DNA of 57,131 nucleotides from Pseudomonadota bacterium (GCA_023391335.1 JAEWBG010000008.1:1-57131), one strand, 5' to 3'; shown: positions 32,772 through 42,117, numbered from the stretch's first letter. Notes: generated by a model not told the origin, from the letters alone. Made by a program: numbers and translations.

Positions 32772-33758
32772 CTAGGAGAATCGAGCGCGATACGCCATCG
32801 GGCTCAGCGCCAGCTTGTTACGGAAGTGGTGGCGTAGCGCGGCTGAGCCGCCGAAGCCACACCGAGCGGCAATTTCTTCTACCGACAGTTCAGTGGTTTC
32901 AAGCAGTTCGCGGGCGCGTTCGACGCGCGAATCGTTCAACCATTCGAGCGGGCTGCGGCCGGTCGCTTCTTGAAAGCGGCGGATAAACGTGCGCGTGCTC
33001 ATCGCGGCGCGCTCCGCCATCTCGGCGATCGTCAGCGGCTCATGTAAACGCTCGCTGAGTTCTGCGATGACATCCGCCAAGCGGTGATTCGTGCGCGGCA
33101 TAACAGGCCGTTCGATGAATTGCGCTTGCCCGCCATTGCGATGCGGCGCCATCACCAGCCGGCGTGCAACTTGATTCGCGATTTGCGGTCCGTAATCGCG
33201 GCGCACGAGATGGAGACACAAGTCGAGTCCCGCAGCGCTGCCTGCCGAGGTGAGAATGCGGCCCGCATCGACATACAACACGTTCGGATCGACGAGCAAA
33301 TTCGGATAGCGCTTCTGCAATTTCTCGACATAGCGCCAATGCGTGGTCACACGTTCGTTGGTGAGAATGCCGGCCGCTGCGAGCACGAACACGCCAGAGC
33401 AAATCGTGACCAATCGCGCGCCGTTGTCGTAAGCGGCTCGGAGCGCCCGGATCAATTCTGCCGAGGGTTCGACGTCAGTTCCCTTCCAGCCCGGAATGAC
33501 GACAGTGCCCGCCTGCGCCAACATCGACAAATCCGCATCAGCGGAAACTCGCAGTCCGCCGAGGGCGTGCAGCGGACCCGGGTCGGCGGCACACGTGACG
33601 AACTTGTACCAACCCTCACCGAACTCAGGCCTTGGCAGTCCGAAGATCTCGGCCGTGCAGCCGAATTCAAAACTGCACAACTGATCGTAAACGATGGCAG
33701 CAACTAGCGTGTTCGCCGGCCCATTGAGCTTTGGCATGTTCTTTACGTCACTTGGCAT
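32772..33758 (-). CDS. ftrA: GlxA/FtrA-type AraC-family regulator
   Basis: The 328-residue protein (chosen start) has an N-terminal DJ-1/PfpI-like domain: TLVAAIVYDQLCSFEFGCTAEIFG, then LVTICSGVFVLAAAGIL with the nucleophile-elbow Cys. A C-terminal AraC helix-turn-helix pair follows (LADVIAELSERLHEPLTIAEMAE, and the ELSVEEIAARCGFGGSAALRHHFRNKLALSP stretch cut by its second recognition helix). Such proteins regulate catabolic or stress genes in response to small molecules. It is divergent from the rhodanese-GNAT pair across about 76 nt, making that pair a likely target. The earlier in-frame start (27-31 codons upstream) would overlap the rhodanese start. Confidence 0.85.
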   Translation of the reverse strand: MPSDVKNMPKLNGPANTLVAAIVYDQLCSFEFGCTAEIFGLPRPEFGEGWYKFVTCAADPGPLHALGGLRVSADADLSMLAQAGTVVIPGWKGTDVEPSAELIRALRAAYDNGARLVTICSGVFVLAAAGILTNERVTTHWRYVEKLQKRYPNLLVDPNVLYVDAGRILTSAGSAAGLDLCLHLVRRDYGPQIANQVARRLVMAPHRNGGQAQFIERPVMPRTNHRLADVIAELSERLHEPLTIAEMAERAAMSTRTFIRRFQEATGRSPLEWLNDSRVERARELLETTELSVEEIAARCGFGGSAALRHHFRNKLALSPMAYRARFS

Positions 33759-33834
33759 GAATCGACCTGGTGCGTCTTGCGTGGGCAGGCGAAATTGAAA
33801 CTCAGTTCTGTCAACCCTGCGAGGTCCTATCAGT

Positions 33835-34239
33835 ATGCCCAATAACGTCACCCAGATTCCCGCCGCCCCGTCTCACTTGGCCCAGGCGCACTTCGAGGCG
33901 GAGTTCACATTCGAAACCGATTGCTGGGATGTCCACGATGCGCTCAGCAATGGAAATCCGGGCTTCGTATTGTTAGATGTGCGCAGCCCAGCCTCATATG
34001 AGCGTGGCCACGTTCCCGGTGCGACTAATTTGCCGCACGCCAAGATCATCGAGACGAAACTTGCCGAGTACCCGCGCGAAACGTTGTTCGTCGTCTACTG
34101 CGCCGGCCCGCATTGCAATGGCGCGGCGCGGGCTGCAGTGCGGCTAGCGAAGTTGGGACGGCCGGTGAAACTCATGGCCGGCGGCGTGACCGGCTGGCTA
34201 GATGAAGGATTCGATCTGCAGCGTGGAGCCGGCGCCTAG
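33835..34239 (+). CDS. Rhodanese-domain sulfurtransferase
   Basis: A 134-residue single-domain rhodanese: LLDVRSPASYERGHVPGATNLP opens the fold and VVYCAGPHCNGAARAAVRLAKLG holds the active-site Cys89 in loop CAGPHCN. The glycine-rich LMAGGVTGWLDEGF ends the domain. The protein would move sulfur or a related group via a persulfide on Cys89. There is no signal, so it is cytosolic. It overlaps the GNAT start by 1 nt (TAGTG), implying coupled translation, and is divergent from the GlxA-type regulator. Confidence 0.9.
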   Translation: MPNNVTQIPAAPSHLAQAHFEAEFTFETDCWDVHDALSNGNPGFVLLDVRSPASYERGHVPGATNLPHAKIIETKLAEYPRETLFVVYCAGPHCNGAARAAVRLAKLGRPVKLMAGGVTGWLDEGFDLQRGAGA

Positions 34240-34715
34240 TGCAAGCCGCGCAATGCACGATCCGGCGCATCAGAGCGGATGAGCTCGATGAACTCATTCC
34301 GCTCTGCGTCGAACACGCAGCGTTCGAACGCGCGCAGCCGATCGACACGCACGGGCTTGCAGCACGACTGCGCTCGGCACTGTTCGATGCGCCCATCCGT
34401 TGCCGCGTGTGGGTCGCACGCATCGACGATGAACTCGTCGGTTATGCAAGCGTCGCCCCGGAGTTCTCCACCTGGTCCGGGAGTCTCTTTTGGCACGTCG
34501 ACTGCTTATATGTCATCGCCGCGGCGCGAGGATCGGGTATCGGCAGACGATTGATGGACGAGGTTCGCGAAGAAGCGTCCCGAGCTGGAGTGAGCGAATT
34601 GCAATGGCAAACGCCGGAGTGGAATGTCGATGCCCAGCGGTTCTATGCGCGCCTTGGCGCGTCGATGCAGATCAAGGCGCGATTTGCGTTATCGACGAGC
34701 GTGCGCGGACGTTAA
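34239..34715 (+). CDS. GNAT-family N-acetyltransferase
   Basis: A 158-residue acetyltransferase. LYVIAAARGSGIGRRLMDEV is the acetyl-CoA binding motif A (R-x-x-G-x-G/A type), and WQTPEWNVDAQRFYARLGA is the following strand-helix typical of GNAT. The start GTG overlaps the rhodanese stop, so a coupled operon is likely. The substrate may be a polyamine, an aminoglycoside-like amine or an amino acid; the sequence does not decide. No membrane segment. Confidence 0.9.
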   Translation: MQAAQCTIRRIRADELDELIPLCVEHAAFERAQPIDTHGLAARLRSALFDAPIRCRVWVARIDDELVGYASVAPEFSTWSGSLFWHVDCLYVIAAARGSGIGRRLMDEVREEASRAGVSELQWQTPEWNVDAQRFYARLGASMQIKARFALSTSVRGR

Positions 34716-34726
34716 GCCTCAGAAAA

Positions 34727-34946
34727 GACGCAACACAAAGCGCACAAAGGGAGCCCACAAAAAAGAATGTTCGTTCTGTGAGGCGCAATCACTTTCACGA
34801 CATTTTCCTGCCCGTCACCTTGGCTGCTAGTCGGCAAGTCACGAGCGAAGAGTCATGGCTAGCGAGCTGGCAAGTGACGCGGATTCATACGACCCAATAT
34901 TCCTTTTGTGCTCTCTGTGGCTTTCTGTGCTCTTTGTGTTACGTCC
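34727..34946. repeat. Inverted 9-nt-period array (family B)
   Basis: The left arm ACGCAACACAAAGCGCACAA repeats CACAAAG twice and then degenerates. The right arm CTTTTGTGCTCTCTGTGGC continues to TTTGTGTTACGTCC. The arms are complementary over about 45 nt. It lies between the convergent GNAT and glnE genes. Confidence 0.7.
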
Positions 34947-34974
34947 CCTCCATGTATTGCGTCCGCGCATTGAG

Positions 34975-37842
34975 TCACTCCCCGCCGAGTTCCTCATGCC
35001 AAATCTCAATCACGCCACGGCGTTCGGCTTCGAACTCGTTTGCATCGATCAAATTCTTCTCGCCGTCCAATGAGAGGCGATGCAATCGCTGGCGATATTT
35101 GCGATACGTGTTCACCAGGAAATCGACACGCGACTGCGACACCAGATTTCCGGACGCAAGACTCTCTAACTGGCGGATGTTGTCCGAGAACGTGACGATC
35201 TCTGGATAGCGATCGGCCCACTTCAACATCCAGAACTGCACCAGAAATTCGAGATCGGCCACCCCCCCCGCATCTTGCTTCAGATCGAACTGCCCTGCCT
35301 TCGCTTTGGATAAGTTTGCCCGCATGCGCTCGCGCATCTTGCGCACTTCTTCCTGCAAGTCATCGCGCCGCACGGCCTTGCGCAACACTTCGATGCGCGC
35401 TGCCTCGAACTCTTCGCGCAAGTGAGGCTCACCGACGATCGCACGCGCTCGCAGCAGCGACTGATGCTCCCAGGTCCACGCTTCACGAAATTCGTACTCG
35501 CGAAACGAACTCAGCGATTGCACGAGCAGTCCCTTGCTGCCGGCGGGCCGAAGCCTCGTATCGACTTCGTAGAGTCGGCCCAGCGCGGTGTGCACCGTGA
35601 GCAGATGCACCAATCGCTGACCCAATCGTTGGAAAAACACGCTGTTCTCGACGCTGGCTTCGCCATCCGTGCGCTGATCTTCGCCCCGCGAGTTGTGCAA
35701 GAAGACCAGATCGAGATCCGAGCCGTAGCCGAGTTCGAGTCCGCCTAGCTTGCCGTAAGCGACGACAATCATGCTCGCGGTGTGCAGTTGGTCCTCGTCG
35801 CGAAAATGCGGAACACCATGGCGTGCCGTGATTTGAGTCCACGCCAGCGCCAATGCCTCTTCGACGATGAGCTCTGCGATATCGGTGAGCCGATCGCTCA
35901 CTTTCATCAAAGGCAATCCGCCGAGGAGATCCGCGATGGCCACGCGGAACGTGCTCGCACGTTGGAACTGACGCAGCGCTTCGACTTGTCGCTCTGGGTC
36001 CTCAGCACGCAACGCCTCACGACGCACGGCCAAATCTTGTGCAAACTGTTCGCGCGTGGGTGGCTCATCGAACAAGCGTTCATCGATGAGTTCATCCAGC
36101 AGCAACGGGTGAGTCGCGATCTGATCGGCCAAGAACTGGCTTTGATCCGCGATCGAGACCAGCCGTTCCAACGCGGCCGCATTCTCGTTGAGCAAGGCAA
36201 GATACGAAGTTCTGCCGCCGATCATCTCTAGGATCTTCAACACGCGACTTAGAATGACCGTCTCGTTCTTGCCAGCGAGTGCCGCGAGCAAACGCCTGAG
36301 CAAGTCCTTGAGGCGGCGCCGCCCGGTTTCATCCAGGCGCTTGTAGTACGCACTCGATCGCAGCACCTCCAATTGCTCGGCAATGTCAGTGCGATTGACG
36401 ATCGCCAATGCTTGCAACGCCGACTCGCGCACTTCACGCGAGCTGTCGAGTTCGAAGCCACCCTCGCTTACGCCATCGGATTTCTGCGCCGTGGGGCCAA
36501 ACACGCTGAACGCGAAGTGCTTGGAGACACGATCGCGCTGAACGCCGAGGGCCGCGCTAAGTTGCTGCCATGACGACATCTGCATGCTCAAGGCCAAGCG
36601 TTCTTTGCCGACGTCGTCTTCAGGCAAGAGATGCGTCTGCTCTTCCTTCCATTCTTGTAGCCGATTCTCGACGCGTCGAAGGAAGTCGTAGGCCTCGCCG
36701 AGTTCCGCAACGGTTTCACGCCGCAGCAGTCGTTCGCCGACGAGCAATGGCAAGACGTGGCGGAGTTCGCGGCTCTGCAGCCGCGGATCGGTCCCACCGC
36801 GGATCAGCTGAAACGCCTGCACGATGAATTCGATTTCGCGGATGCCGCCCGGTCCGAGCTTCACGTTCTCTTGCAGTTCGCGCCGCTCCACTTCCCGAGC
36901 GATCAAGGATTTCATATCTCGCAACGACTCGAACACGCCGAAGTCGAGGTAACGCCGGTATACGAAAGGACGTAGCGCCGATCGATACAGCGATTCGTAG
37001 TGATCGGTTGCAGTCACGGCCCGCGCCTTCACGTACGCATAGCGCTCCCAATCGCGGCCGTGCTGCTGTAAATAATTTTCGAATGCGTCGAAGCTGATCG
37101 CCACGCGTCCGCTATCGCCGAACGGACGCAAGCGCAGGTCCACCCGATAAGCGAAACCATTGACCGTCGGAGTCGCGAGCAATTGCGCCAATTTCTGCGA
37201 AACGCGCAAAAAGAATTCTGCGTTGTCGACTTGCCGTGCTCCGGCGGTCTCGCCCTCTTCCGGATAAAGCAACACGAGATCGATGTCCGAAGAGAAATTG
37301 AGTTCGCGTCCACCCAGTTTTCCCATCGCCAAGATCATGAGCGACTGAGCCTCGCCGCTATCGCGACCTCGCGGCTCACCGTATCGAGCGACCATGGACG
37401 CGTACGCGTGCTCATAAGCAGCGCGAATACATGCATCGGCAAGATCGGAAAGATCGCGCAAAGTTTCTTCCAGCGTCGCCCACCCCGCGATATCTCGCCA
37501 TGCGATGCGCACGCTGTGGCGATGACGAAACGCACGCAACGCAGCCATGAATTCCGGCTCAGCTTCCTGCCGCAACTCAGCGCGCCACTGCGCTTCGATC
37601 CAACCTTCGGGAGCGACCTCGAGCAATCGATGACGCTCCACGAGATCGCAGATGAGTTGAGGCATGCGTAACCACAGCGAACTGATGTATTCGCTGCACG
37701 CACAGATGCGCGCGTAACTCTCTGCAATTTGCGAATGCGCGACCGTGCGTGCCCAAAGCTCCGCATGCTCCTGTTCGAGTACGCGAAGGCGGTGCTGGGC
37801 GTCGGCAATCAAGCTGGGCATCGATGCGGTGATCTCTGACAT
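34975..37842 (-). CDS. glnE: Bifunctional glutamine synthetase adenylyltransferase
   Basis: A 955-residue enzyme with two nucleotidyltransferase domains. The N-terminal one (adenylyl-removing) shows GKLGGRELNFSSDIDLVLLY (about 175-194). The C-terminal one (adenylylating) shows GKLGGLELGYGSDLDLVFLH (near 696). Each is followed by conserved regulatory helices. It adds or removes AMP on glutamine synthetase according to PII/glutamine status. The ATG was preferred over an upstream TTG; no clear ribosome site is seen at either. Transcription is divergent from tonB. No glnA or glnB is in the window. Confidence 0.95.
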   Translation of the reverse strand: MSEITASMPSLIADAQHRLRVLEQEHAELWARTVAHSQIAESYARICACSEYISSLWLRMPQLICDLVERHRLLEVAPEGWIEAQWRAELRQEAEPEFMAALRAFRHRHSVRIAWRDIAGWATLEETLRDLSDLADACIRAAYEHAYASMVARYGEPRGRDSGEAQSLMILAMGKLGGRELNFSSDIDLVLLYPEEGETAGARQVDNAEFFLRVSQKLAQLLATPTVNGFAYRVDLRLRPFGDSGRVAISFDAFENYLQQHGRDWERYAYVKARAVTATDHYESLYRSALRPFVYRRYLDFGVFESLRDMKSLIAREVERRELQENVKLGPGGIREIEFIVQAFQLIRGGTDPRLQSRELRHVLPLLVGERLLRRETVAELGEAYDFLRRVENRLQEWKEEQTHLLPEDDVGKERLALSMQMSSWQQLSAALGVQRDRVSKHFAFSVFGPTAQKSDGVSEGGFELDSSREVRESALQALAIVNRTDIAEQLEVLRSSAYYKRLDETGRRRLKDLLRRLLAALAGKNETVILSRVLKILEMIGGRTSYLALLNENAAALERLVSIADQSQFLADQIATHPLLLDELIDERLFDEPPTREQFAQDLAVRREALRAEDPERQVEALRQFQRASTFRVAIADLLGGLPLMKVSDRLTDIAELIVEEALALAWTQITARHGVPHFRDEDQLHTASMIVVAYGKLGGLELGYGSDLDLVFLHNSRGEDQRTDGEASVENSVFFQRLGQRLVHLLTVHTALGRLYEVDTRLRPAGSKGLLVQSLSSFREYEFREAWTWEHQSLLRARAIVGEPHLREEFEAARIEVLRKAVRRDDLQEEVRKMRERMRANLSKAKAGQFDLKQDAGGVADLEFLVQFWMLKWADRYPEIVTFSDNIRQLESLASGNLVSQSRVDFLVNTYRKYRQRLHRLSLDGEKNLIDANEFEAERRGVIEIWHEELGGE

Positions 37843-37974
37843 TTGCAAAGTTTAACTGGAACTATTGCCGATCTGACGCTCATTGGCGACACAACTAGTG
37901 CGGCCCCGGCGTGAACCGCACAGCACCTTCGTTCGTTTAGCAGACGACACAGATTTTTGTTGACGGAGGAAACC

Positions 37975-38583
37975 ATGATCACCGACCGAAAGACTAGCGC
38001 GCTATCGCGAAGTGGCCCGCTTGCTGCTGTAGTCGGCGTTCACTTAGTGATCGGCTACGTGCTGATGACGCAGATGGGTATCTTGAAGCTCCCCACCGTC
38101 AGTCAGCCCATGCAGACTGTCTTCATTGAAGATCAGCCCTCGCAGCCCGAACCGAAGGAACCGGACATCAAGCCAGAGGTGGATATCCCCGCTCCGCAAG
38201 TTGAGCAACCGATGCCTCAAGTTGAAGTTGCGGACTTGCCCCCTATGGAAAACGTGGCAGCCCCGCCCTCTGAGAACGCGATTAGCGCAAGCTCCAATGC
38301 CTCTGCGCCGCAAGAGCTCAAGGCCACGCAGCGCGTCGAGCCGGTGTATCCCCCCACTTCGCGCCGCATGGGTGAAGAAGGCGTGGTGCGCTTGAAGGTC
38401 CTTGTCGACGAACGCGGTCGCCCTCATGACGTCGTCGTCCAGAACAGCAGCGGCTATCCGCGTCTGGACCAGGCGGCGATCGAGGCCGTACGTCGCTGGC
38501 GCTTCGAACCCGCTACGGATGGCAGCCGCGCGGTCAGCGCATGGAGTGCCGTTGCGATTCGATTCCAACTGAAGAATGCGTAG
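37975..38583 (+). CDS. tonB: TonB energy-transducing protein
   Basis: A 202-residue protein with one N-terminal transmembrane helix (about 16-37). A Pro/Glu-rich periplasmic linker follows (QPEPKEPDIKPEVDIPAPQ, about 60-105). The C-terminal TonB domain shows VEPVYPPTSRRMGEEGVVRLKVLVDERG and DQAAIEAVRRWRFEPATDG. It couples the inner-membrane proton motive force to TonB-dependent receptors such as the one at 16.7-19.2 kb. ExbB and ExbD are not in the window. A perfect GGAGGA ribosome site is 4 nt from the ATG, and a strong terminator follows the stop. Confidence 0.93.
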   Translation: MITDRKTSALSRSGPLAAVVGVHLVIGYVLMTQMGILKLPTVSQPMQTVFIEDQPSQPEPKEPDIKPEVDIPAPQVEQPMPQVEVADLPPMENVAAPPSENAISASSNASAPQELKATQRVEPVYPPTSRRMGEEGVVRLKVLVDERGRPHDVVVQNSSGYPRLDQAAIEAVRRWRFEPATDGSRAVSAWSAVAIRFQLKNA

Positions 38584-38624
38584 TCGATCGCTTCGACTCA
38601 TTCAGGCGCGACGCGCTTGAAACG

Positions 38625-38654
38625 AAGCCGGGCCCAAAGTGCCCGGCTTTTTTT
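38625..38654 (+). terminator. Rho-independent terminator of tonB
   Basis: AAGCCGGGC pairs with GCCCGGCTT around a 7-nt loop and is followed by a T-run, the textbook form. It is 41 nt after the tonB stop. Confidence 0.9.
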
Positions 38655-38938
38655 CGCCTCCAATTTTGTGACGCGCCTGCGCCGCCGCAGGATCAGCGCC
38701 GAGGGCTCACAACAACTCCAGCCCAAAAAGCTCGATCACGTCTCAGATCGAATCGCGAGAATTTGAGCGCGATCACCGTTCTGCCGATCCCATAGCCATA
38801 GGCTCAAGTCGCGGTGTGTTGGTTCATCGTGACTGTGGACATTCAGCGGTCAGGTCGTAGCGAATAGGAGCTTCAGCAATTGCCCTAAAGCTCCTGCTGC
38901 CGCGGCGTGCCAAGTTCACGGCGATACAGGCGGGATTT
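38655..38938. other. Intergenic stretch, no gene seen
   Basis: Nothing coding is supported between the terminator and the protease-like gene. A weak hairpin (GGAGCTT ... AAAGCTCC, 38866-38893 by eye) lies near the downstream gene and could be part of its leader. No family A or B repeat is visible. Confidence 0.4.
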
Positions 38939-39838
38939 ATGCGCTCACGAACTATTACGATTTCCCTCGCTCCTCGTACGCACATGCGACGTTGGCTTCT
39001 CGCATTGTTCGCAATTGCGGGCATCGCGCTGTATGCCAGTCAGACGCATGCGGCGACCGGCATGTGTGCAGAAGATCTGTATTGCGCAGAGGGCTCTCGC
39101 GAATACACAACCGACGATCGATACTTCCGCTTCTCGACCGCATTCAGCAGCGCACAGGGCACCGACCGCCGCCTGCATCCGCTCGAGCTTTCCGACAAAG
39201 ATTATTCGTCGTTCACGGGAGTGGGCGTGATTGTCTGCTCTGTGAACGGGAAGCGCCGCTCCTCGACGGCGTTCCTGGTCGGCGCGTTCGATATTGGCGT
39301 GACCGTCGCTCACGTTTTCGAAAACGACGCATCGGGCGCTGCACCGACCGACTGCGTCTACAACACCACTGACTCGCTCGGCCAAATCCGCGAGCGTATT
39401 CCGGTCTCGTACGTGAAATCGGAATGGGCCGCGAACCCTAAGTCCGCTGGGCATGCTGCGACCGATCTCGCAGTGATTCGTTTGAGCCAACCGTCTCGGT
39501 ACGCGCAGAAGACCATGCCCCTCGGCCGGTTCTCTGGCAAACCCGCTCCCGTGGTTATGGTCGGATTCCGCACCGATATCGAGTCAGACACGGTGAAGCT
39601 CAAAACGCGCGGCACTGTTTACGCACCGATCAACGGCGGCTTGCAATCTGGGAGCTTCGCGCACGATATGGATTCGCGCGATATCTCTCCTGGCGCACCC
39701 GTCGTCGATGAACGCACTGGAGTGATCATCGGCATTCACACTCGCTTACCGTCGACGCGCAACACGATGATCACCATGAACGACTGGCTGGAATCGACAC
39801 TGCGCAGCGAGATCGAGAGCACGGCGCGCGCGAATTGA
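38939..39838 (+). CDS. Secreted trypsin-like serine protease-like protein
   Basis: A 299-residue exported protein; the signal is RRWLLALFAIAGIALYASQTHAA. Elements of a chymotrypsin-like triad are visible: GVTVAHVFEN (His), AATDLAVIRL (Asp) and SRDISPGAPVVDERTGVIIG (Ser of a divergent GDSGG-type motif, with Pro inserted). Cys pairs flank the first lobe (CAEDLYC). The substrate and true activity are uncertain because the nucleophile motif is unusual. An ATG 45 nt downstream, just before the signal peptide, is an alternative start; the first one has a GGCGGGA-like site. It stands alone after tonB. Confidence 0.65.
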   Translation: MRSRTITISLAPRTHMRRWLLALFAIAGIALYASQTHAATGMCAEDLYCAEGSREYTTDDRYFRFSTAFSSAQGTDRRLHPLELSDKDYSSFTGVGVIVCSVNGKRRSSTAFLVGAFDIGVTVAHVFENDASGAAPTDCVYNTTDSLGQIRERIPVSYVKSEWAANPKSAGHAATDLAVIRLSQPSRYAQKTMPLGRFSGKPAPVVMVGFRTDIESDTVKLKTRGTVYAPINGGLQSGSFAHDMDSRDISPGAPVVDERTGVIIGIHTRLPSTRNTMITMNDWLESTLRSEIESTARAN

Positions 39839-39854
39839 TCGTCCACAGGAACAT

Positions 39855-40053
39855 CGGACGCAACACAAGGCGCACATAGAACAACCAGCAAGCTACGCGA
39901 CTGCGCGAGTAAATGCGAGCGAGCAATGCTCCCGTGATAGCGTCGCATCAGCGAGTTTGTTCTTTCCAAACCGGCGGCGTCGATTTCGGCACAGCCCGTC
40001 AGAGTCACTGCTGAGCCAATTTTTTCATCCTTTGCGTTCTTTGTGTTGCGTCC
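39855..40053. repeat. Inverted 9-nt-period array (family B)
   Basis: A left arm GGACGCAACACAAGGCGCAC faces a right arm CTTTGCGTTCTTTGTGTTGC across about 130 nt, between the convergent protease-like gene and apbE. Confidence 0.65.
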
Positions 40054-40087
40054 GGAACTTCTTCCTTCGACATACCTGACACAACCA

Positions 40088-41125
40088 TCATCGCTCGGCC
40101 TGCGCTAGATACGACCGAAACTCTTGGGTCATCTCCGGGTTCAATGTGCCGCCGCGATCGCGGATGAACATCGCAGCGATGTGCCGCTCGCGTGCGAGAT
40201 GCAATCCAGCCTCCGCTCCCAATACATTGAGCGCTGTCGCCCAGGCATCGATCTGCGTTGTCGTCGGACCCGCGACCACAACAGCGGCCAGATCGTGCTC
40301 CACTGGCGAGCGGGTGCGGGGATCGATGGTGTGCGAATAGCGTTTGCCGTTTTTGTAGTAGTAGTGTCGATACTCGCCCGACGTGGTCACCGACGCATCG
40401 CGCAGCGCGACGAATCCGAACGGTGCGGATCTCTCATCCGTCGGCCGCTCGATGGCGATTCGCCATGGATCGCCCTGAGCATTGTGACCGCGCGCCAAAA
40501 CCTCACCGCCGATATCGATGACGTAGTTCTCGAGTCCAAGCTGCTCGAATCGTTTCGACAGCAGGTCTACGGCGTAGCCTGGCGCAATTCCGTTCACGTC
40601 GATCTCGAGTTCGGCGACCTGCTTGCGGATCGCTGCGGGATCGCTGCGAACCTCCAGCTTGCGATACCCGATGCGCGCGGCGATCGCCTGCAGCTGTTCT
40701 GCAGTGGGCATGTCCTGCGTGTGCTCAGGACCGAAACCCCACGCGTCCACCAGCGGTCCGACCGTAATGTCGAATGCTCCATTGGATTCGGAAGCAACTT
40801 GCTGGGCCGATTGCACCACGCGCAGCAAGTCACTGCTCACGGCAAACCAATCCGTCGAACGCGATGCGTTGAAGCGCGAAATCTCCGAGTCGGAGCGATA
40901 CTCGGACATAGACACGTCGATCTCATCTAACACGCTGTCCACGGTTTTTTGAATTGAATGAGGGGCCAAGTCCGCGGGCGCATCCACGACCTTAACGGTG
41001 TATGTCGTTCCCATCGTGGGACCGGAGAACGTCCACTCGGGTGCTGGGCGTGAGCAAGCGCCGAAAGCCGCAGAGAGTGAGATGAAAGCTGCGATGCAGG
41101 TGTGCTTAACGGAGGGGCTGCGCAT
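40088..41125 (-). CDS. apbE: FAD:protein FMN transferase (ApbE)
   Basis: A 345-residue flavin transferase with an export signal ending FGAC, so it is probably a periplasmic lipoprotein. It covalently attaches FMN to a Thr/Ser of target proteins (NqrB/C, RnfD/G, FMN-bind domains). Hallmarks are GPTMGTTYTVKV, SMSEYRSDSEISRFN, ELEIDVNGIAPGYAVDLL, YVIDIGGEVLARG, YSHTIDPRTRSPV and DAWATALNVLG. No Nqr/Rnf or FMN-bind gene is in the window, so the target is elsewhere. A small membrane protein gene lies 39 nt upstream on the same strand. Confidence 0.93.
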   Translation of the reverse strand: MRSPSVKHTCIAAFISLSAAFGACSRPAPEWTFSGPTMGTTYTVKVVDAPADLAPHSIQKTVDSVLDEIDVSMSEYRSDSEISRFNASRSTDWFAVSSDLLRVVQSAQQVASESNGAFDITVGPLVDAWGFGPEHTQDMPTAEQLQAIAARIGYRKLEVRSDPAAIRKQVAELEIDVNGIAPGYAVDLLSKRFEQLGLENYVIDIGGEVLARGHNAQGDPWRIAIERPTDERSAPFGFVALRDASVTTSGEYRHYYYKNGKRYSHTIDPRTRSPVEHDLAAVVVAGPTTTQIDAWATALNVLGAEAGLHLARERHIAAMFIRDRGGTLNPEMTQEFRSYLAQAER

Positions 41126-41164
41126 CTACGCAGATTAGCGGCTGACCGCAGGCGACGGAACGGA

Positions 41165-41377
41165 TCATCTCGAAGAGTCGGGCGCAGGATTGCAATCGGC
41201 TGCGTCGGTCGCCGGACGAGCTGTTTTGGCATCCGGACATTTGATAGCAGATCCCGATCGAGTTGCCGGCGGCGATGCATGCGTGCGTCGCGGCGCAACA
41301 CCGAAGCAATTCAGCAACACGGTCGCGAGCACGCTCAAGCCGATGAGCCAAGCTCCGACTCGCATTCCTCGGTCCAT
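41165..41377 (-). CDS. Small membrane protein upstream of apbE
   Basis: A 70-residue product: a basic start, a transmembrane helix (about 8-24), then a Pro/Ala-rich tail with Cys in IKCPDAK and DCNPAPD. GGTGGG lies a few nt before the ATG. It precedes apbE by 39 nt, so the two may be co-transcribed. It does not look like NqrM. No family is recognised; overlap with other frames lowers confidence. Confidence 0.45.
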   Translation of the reverse strand: MDRGMRVGAWLIGLSVLATVLLNCFGVAPRRTHASPPATRSGSAIKCPDAKTARPATDAADCNPAPDSSR

Positions 41378-41544
41378 TTTTGACCCACCCCTGTTCGTTT
41401 GCGATTCGCCCCCCATTCGGCTCCGAACTCTACGGCGCTGTAGTGGTTGTGTGACGTGGCCTTACGGGCAGCCGGAACTGCTGTACCGAATCGGGCGTCG
41501 AAGTTGGATCGGCGCCTTTGTTAAGCTTCCCGCCGGAGGTTTCC

Positions 41545-42099
41545 ATGCTCATCGGTCCACCAGCCCACAAAGGGCGCCGGCTACTTTTAGTGCTCGGTGC
41601 AATGGCGTTCACCCTAGGTGCCACGTCGCAATCCTGCACCTTGCGGGAACTGTTGAAGAAAGACAGCAACAGCGATCTCTCGTTCTCCACGAGCCTGCGC
41701 ATCCTGGACAGCGGCGGATCCGAACTCGACACCTTTAACCAGGGAGATCCGATCGAATTCGAGTTGAAGGTGCGCAACCGCGACAACCAAAACGCGACGG
41801 TAACCTTCCCGACCAGCCAGCAAACCGATTTCGTCGTCGTGAAAGCCGGCACCGACACTGTCGTCTGGCAATGGTCCAAGCACCAAGTCGCGCCAACACA
41901 GAACTCCAGCACACTGGAATTCGCGGCCGACCAAACGCGCACGTTTAGAGTCGACTGGGATCAAACCGACGACAACGGCAACTTGCTGGATCGCGGCAAC
42001 TATGAAGCTCGCGGCGTGATGGTGTTCGATGGTTTCGACAACGATCCGCTCAAGGTCAATCAGTTCGGCTCCGATCCAGAGCCCTTCACAGTTAAGTAG
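41545..42099 (+). CDS. BsuPI-related domain secreted protein
   Basis: A 184-residue exported protein: RRLLLVLGAMAFTLGATSQSC is the signal, possibly with lipidation at Cys. The mature part is a beta-sandwich that I match to the BsuPI-related (intracellular proteinase inhibitor) domain: LRILDSGGSELDTFNQGDPIE, then KVRNRDNQNATVTFPTSQQTD, then YEARGVMVFDGFDNDPLKVN. GGAGG 6 nt before the ATG fixes the start. Such domains act as protease inhibitors in some bacteria; here an extracytoplasmic binding role is inferred. It is divergent from the apbE pair. Confidence 0.7.
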   Translation: MLIGPPAHKGRRLLLVLGAMAFTLGATSQSCTLRELLKKDSNSDLSFSTSLRILDSGGSELDTFNQGDPIEFELKVRNRDNQNATVTFPTSQQTDFVVVKAGTDTVVWQWSKHQVAPTQNSSTLEFAADQTRTFRVDWDQTDDNGNLLDRGNYEARGVMVFDGFDNDPLKVNQFGSDPEPFTVK

Positions 42100-42117
42100 T
42101 GCTGAGCAGCAAGAACC

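Noticed and set aside
41190..41738. 182-codon plus-strand frame near the apbE upstream gene
   Set aside because: It overlaps the ribosome site and start of the BsuPI-domain gene in another frame and has low-complexity, motif-free sequence.
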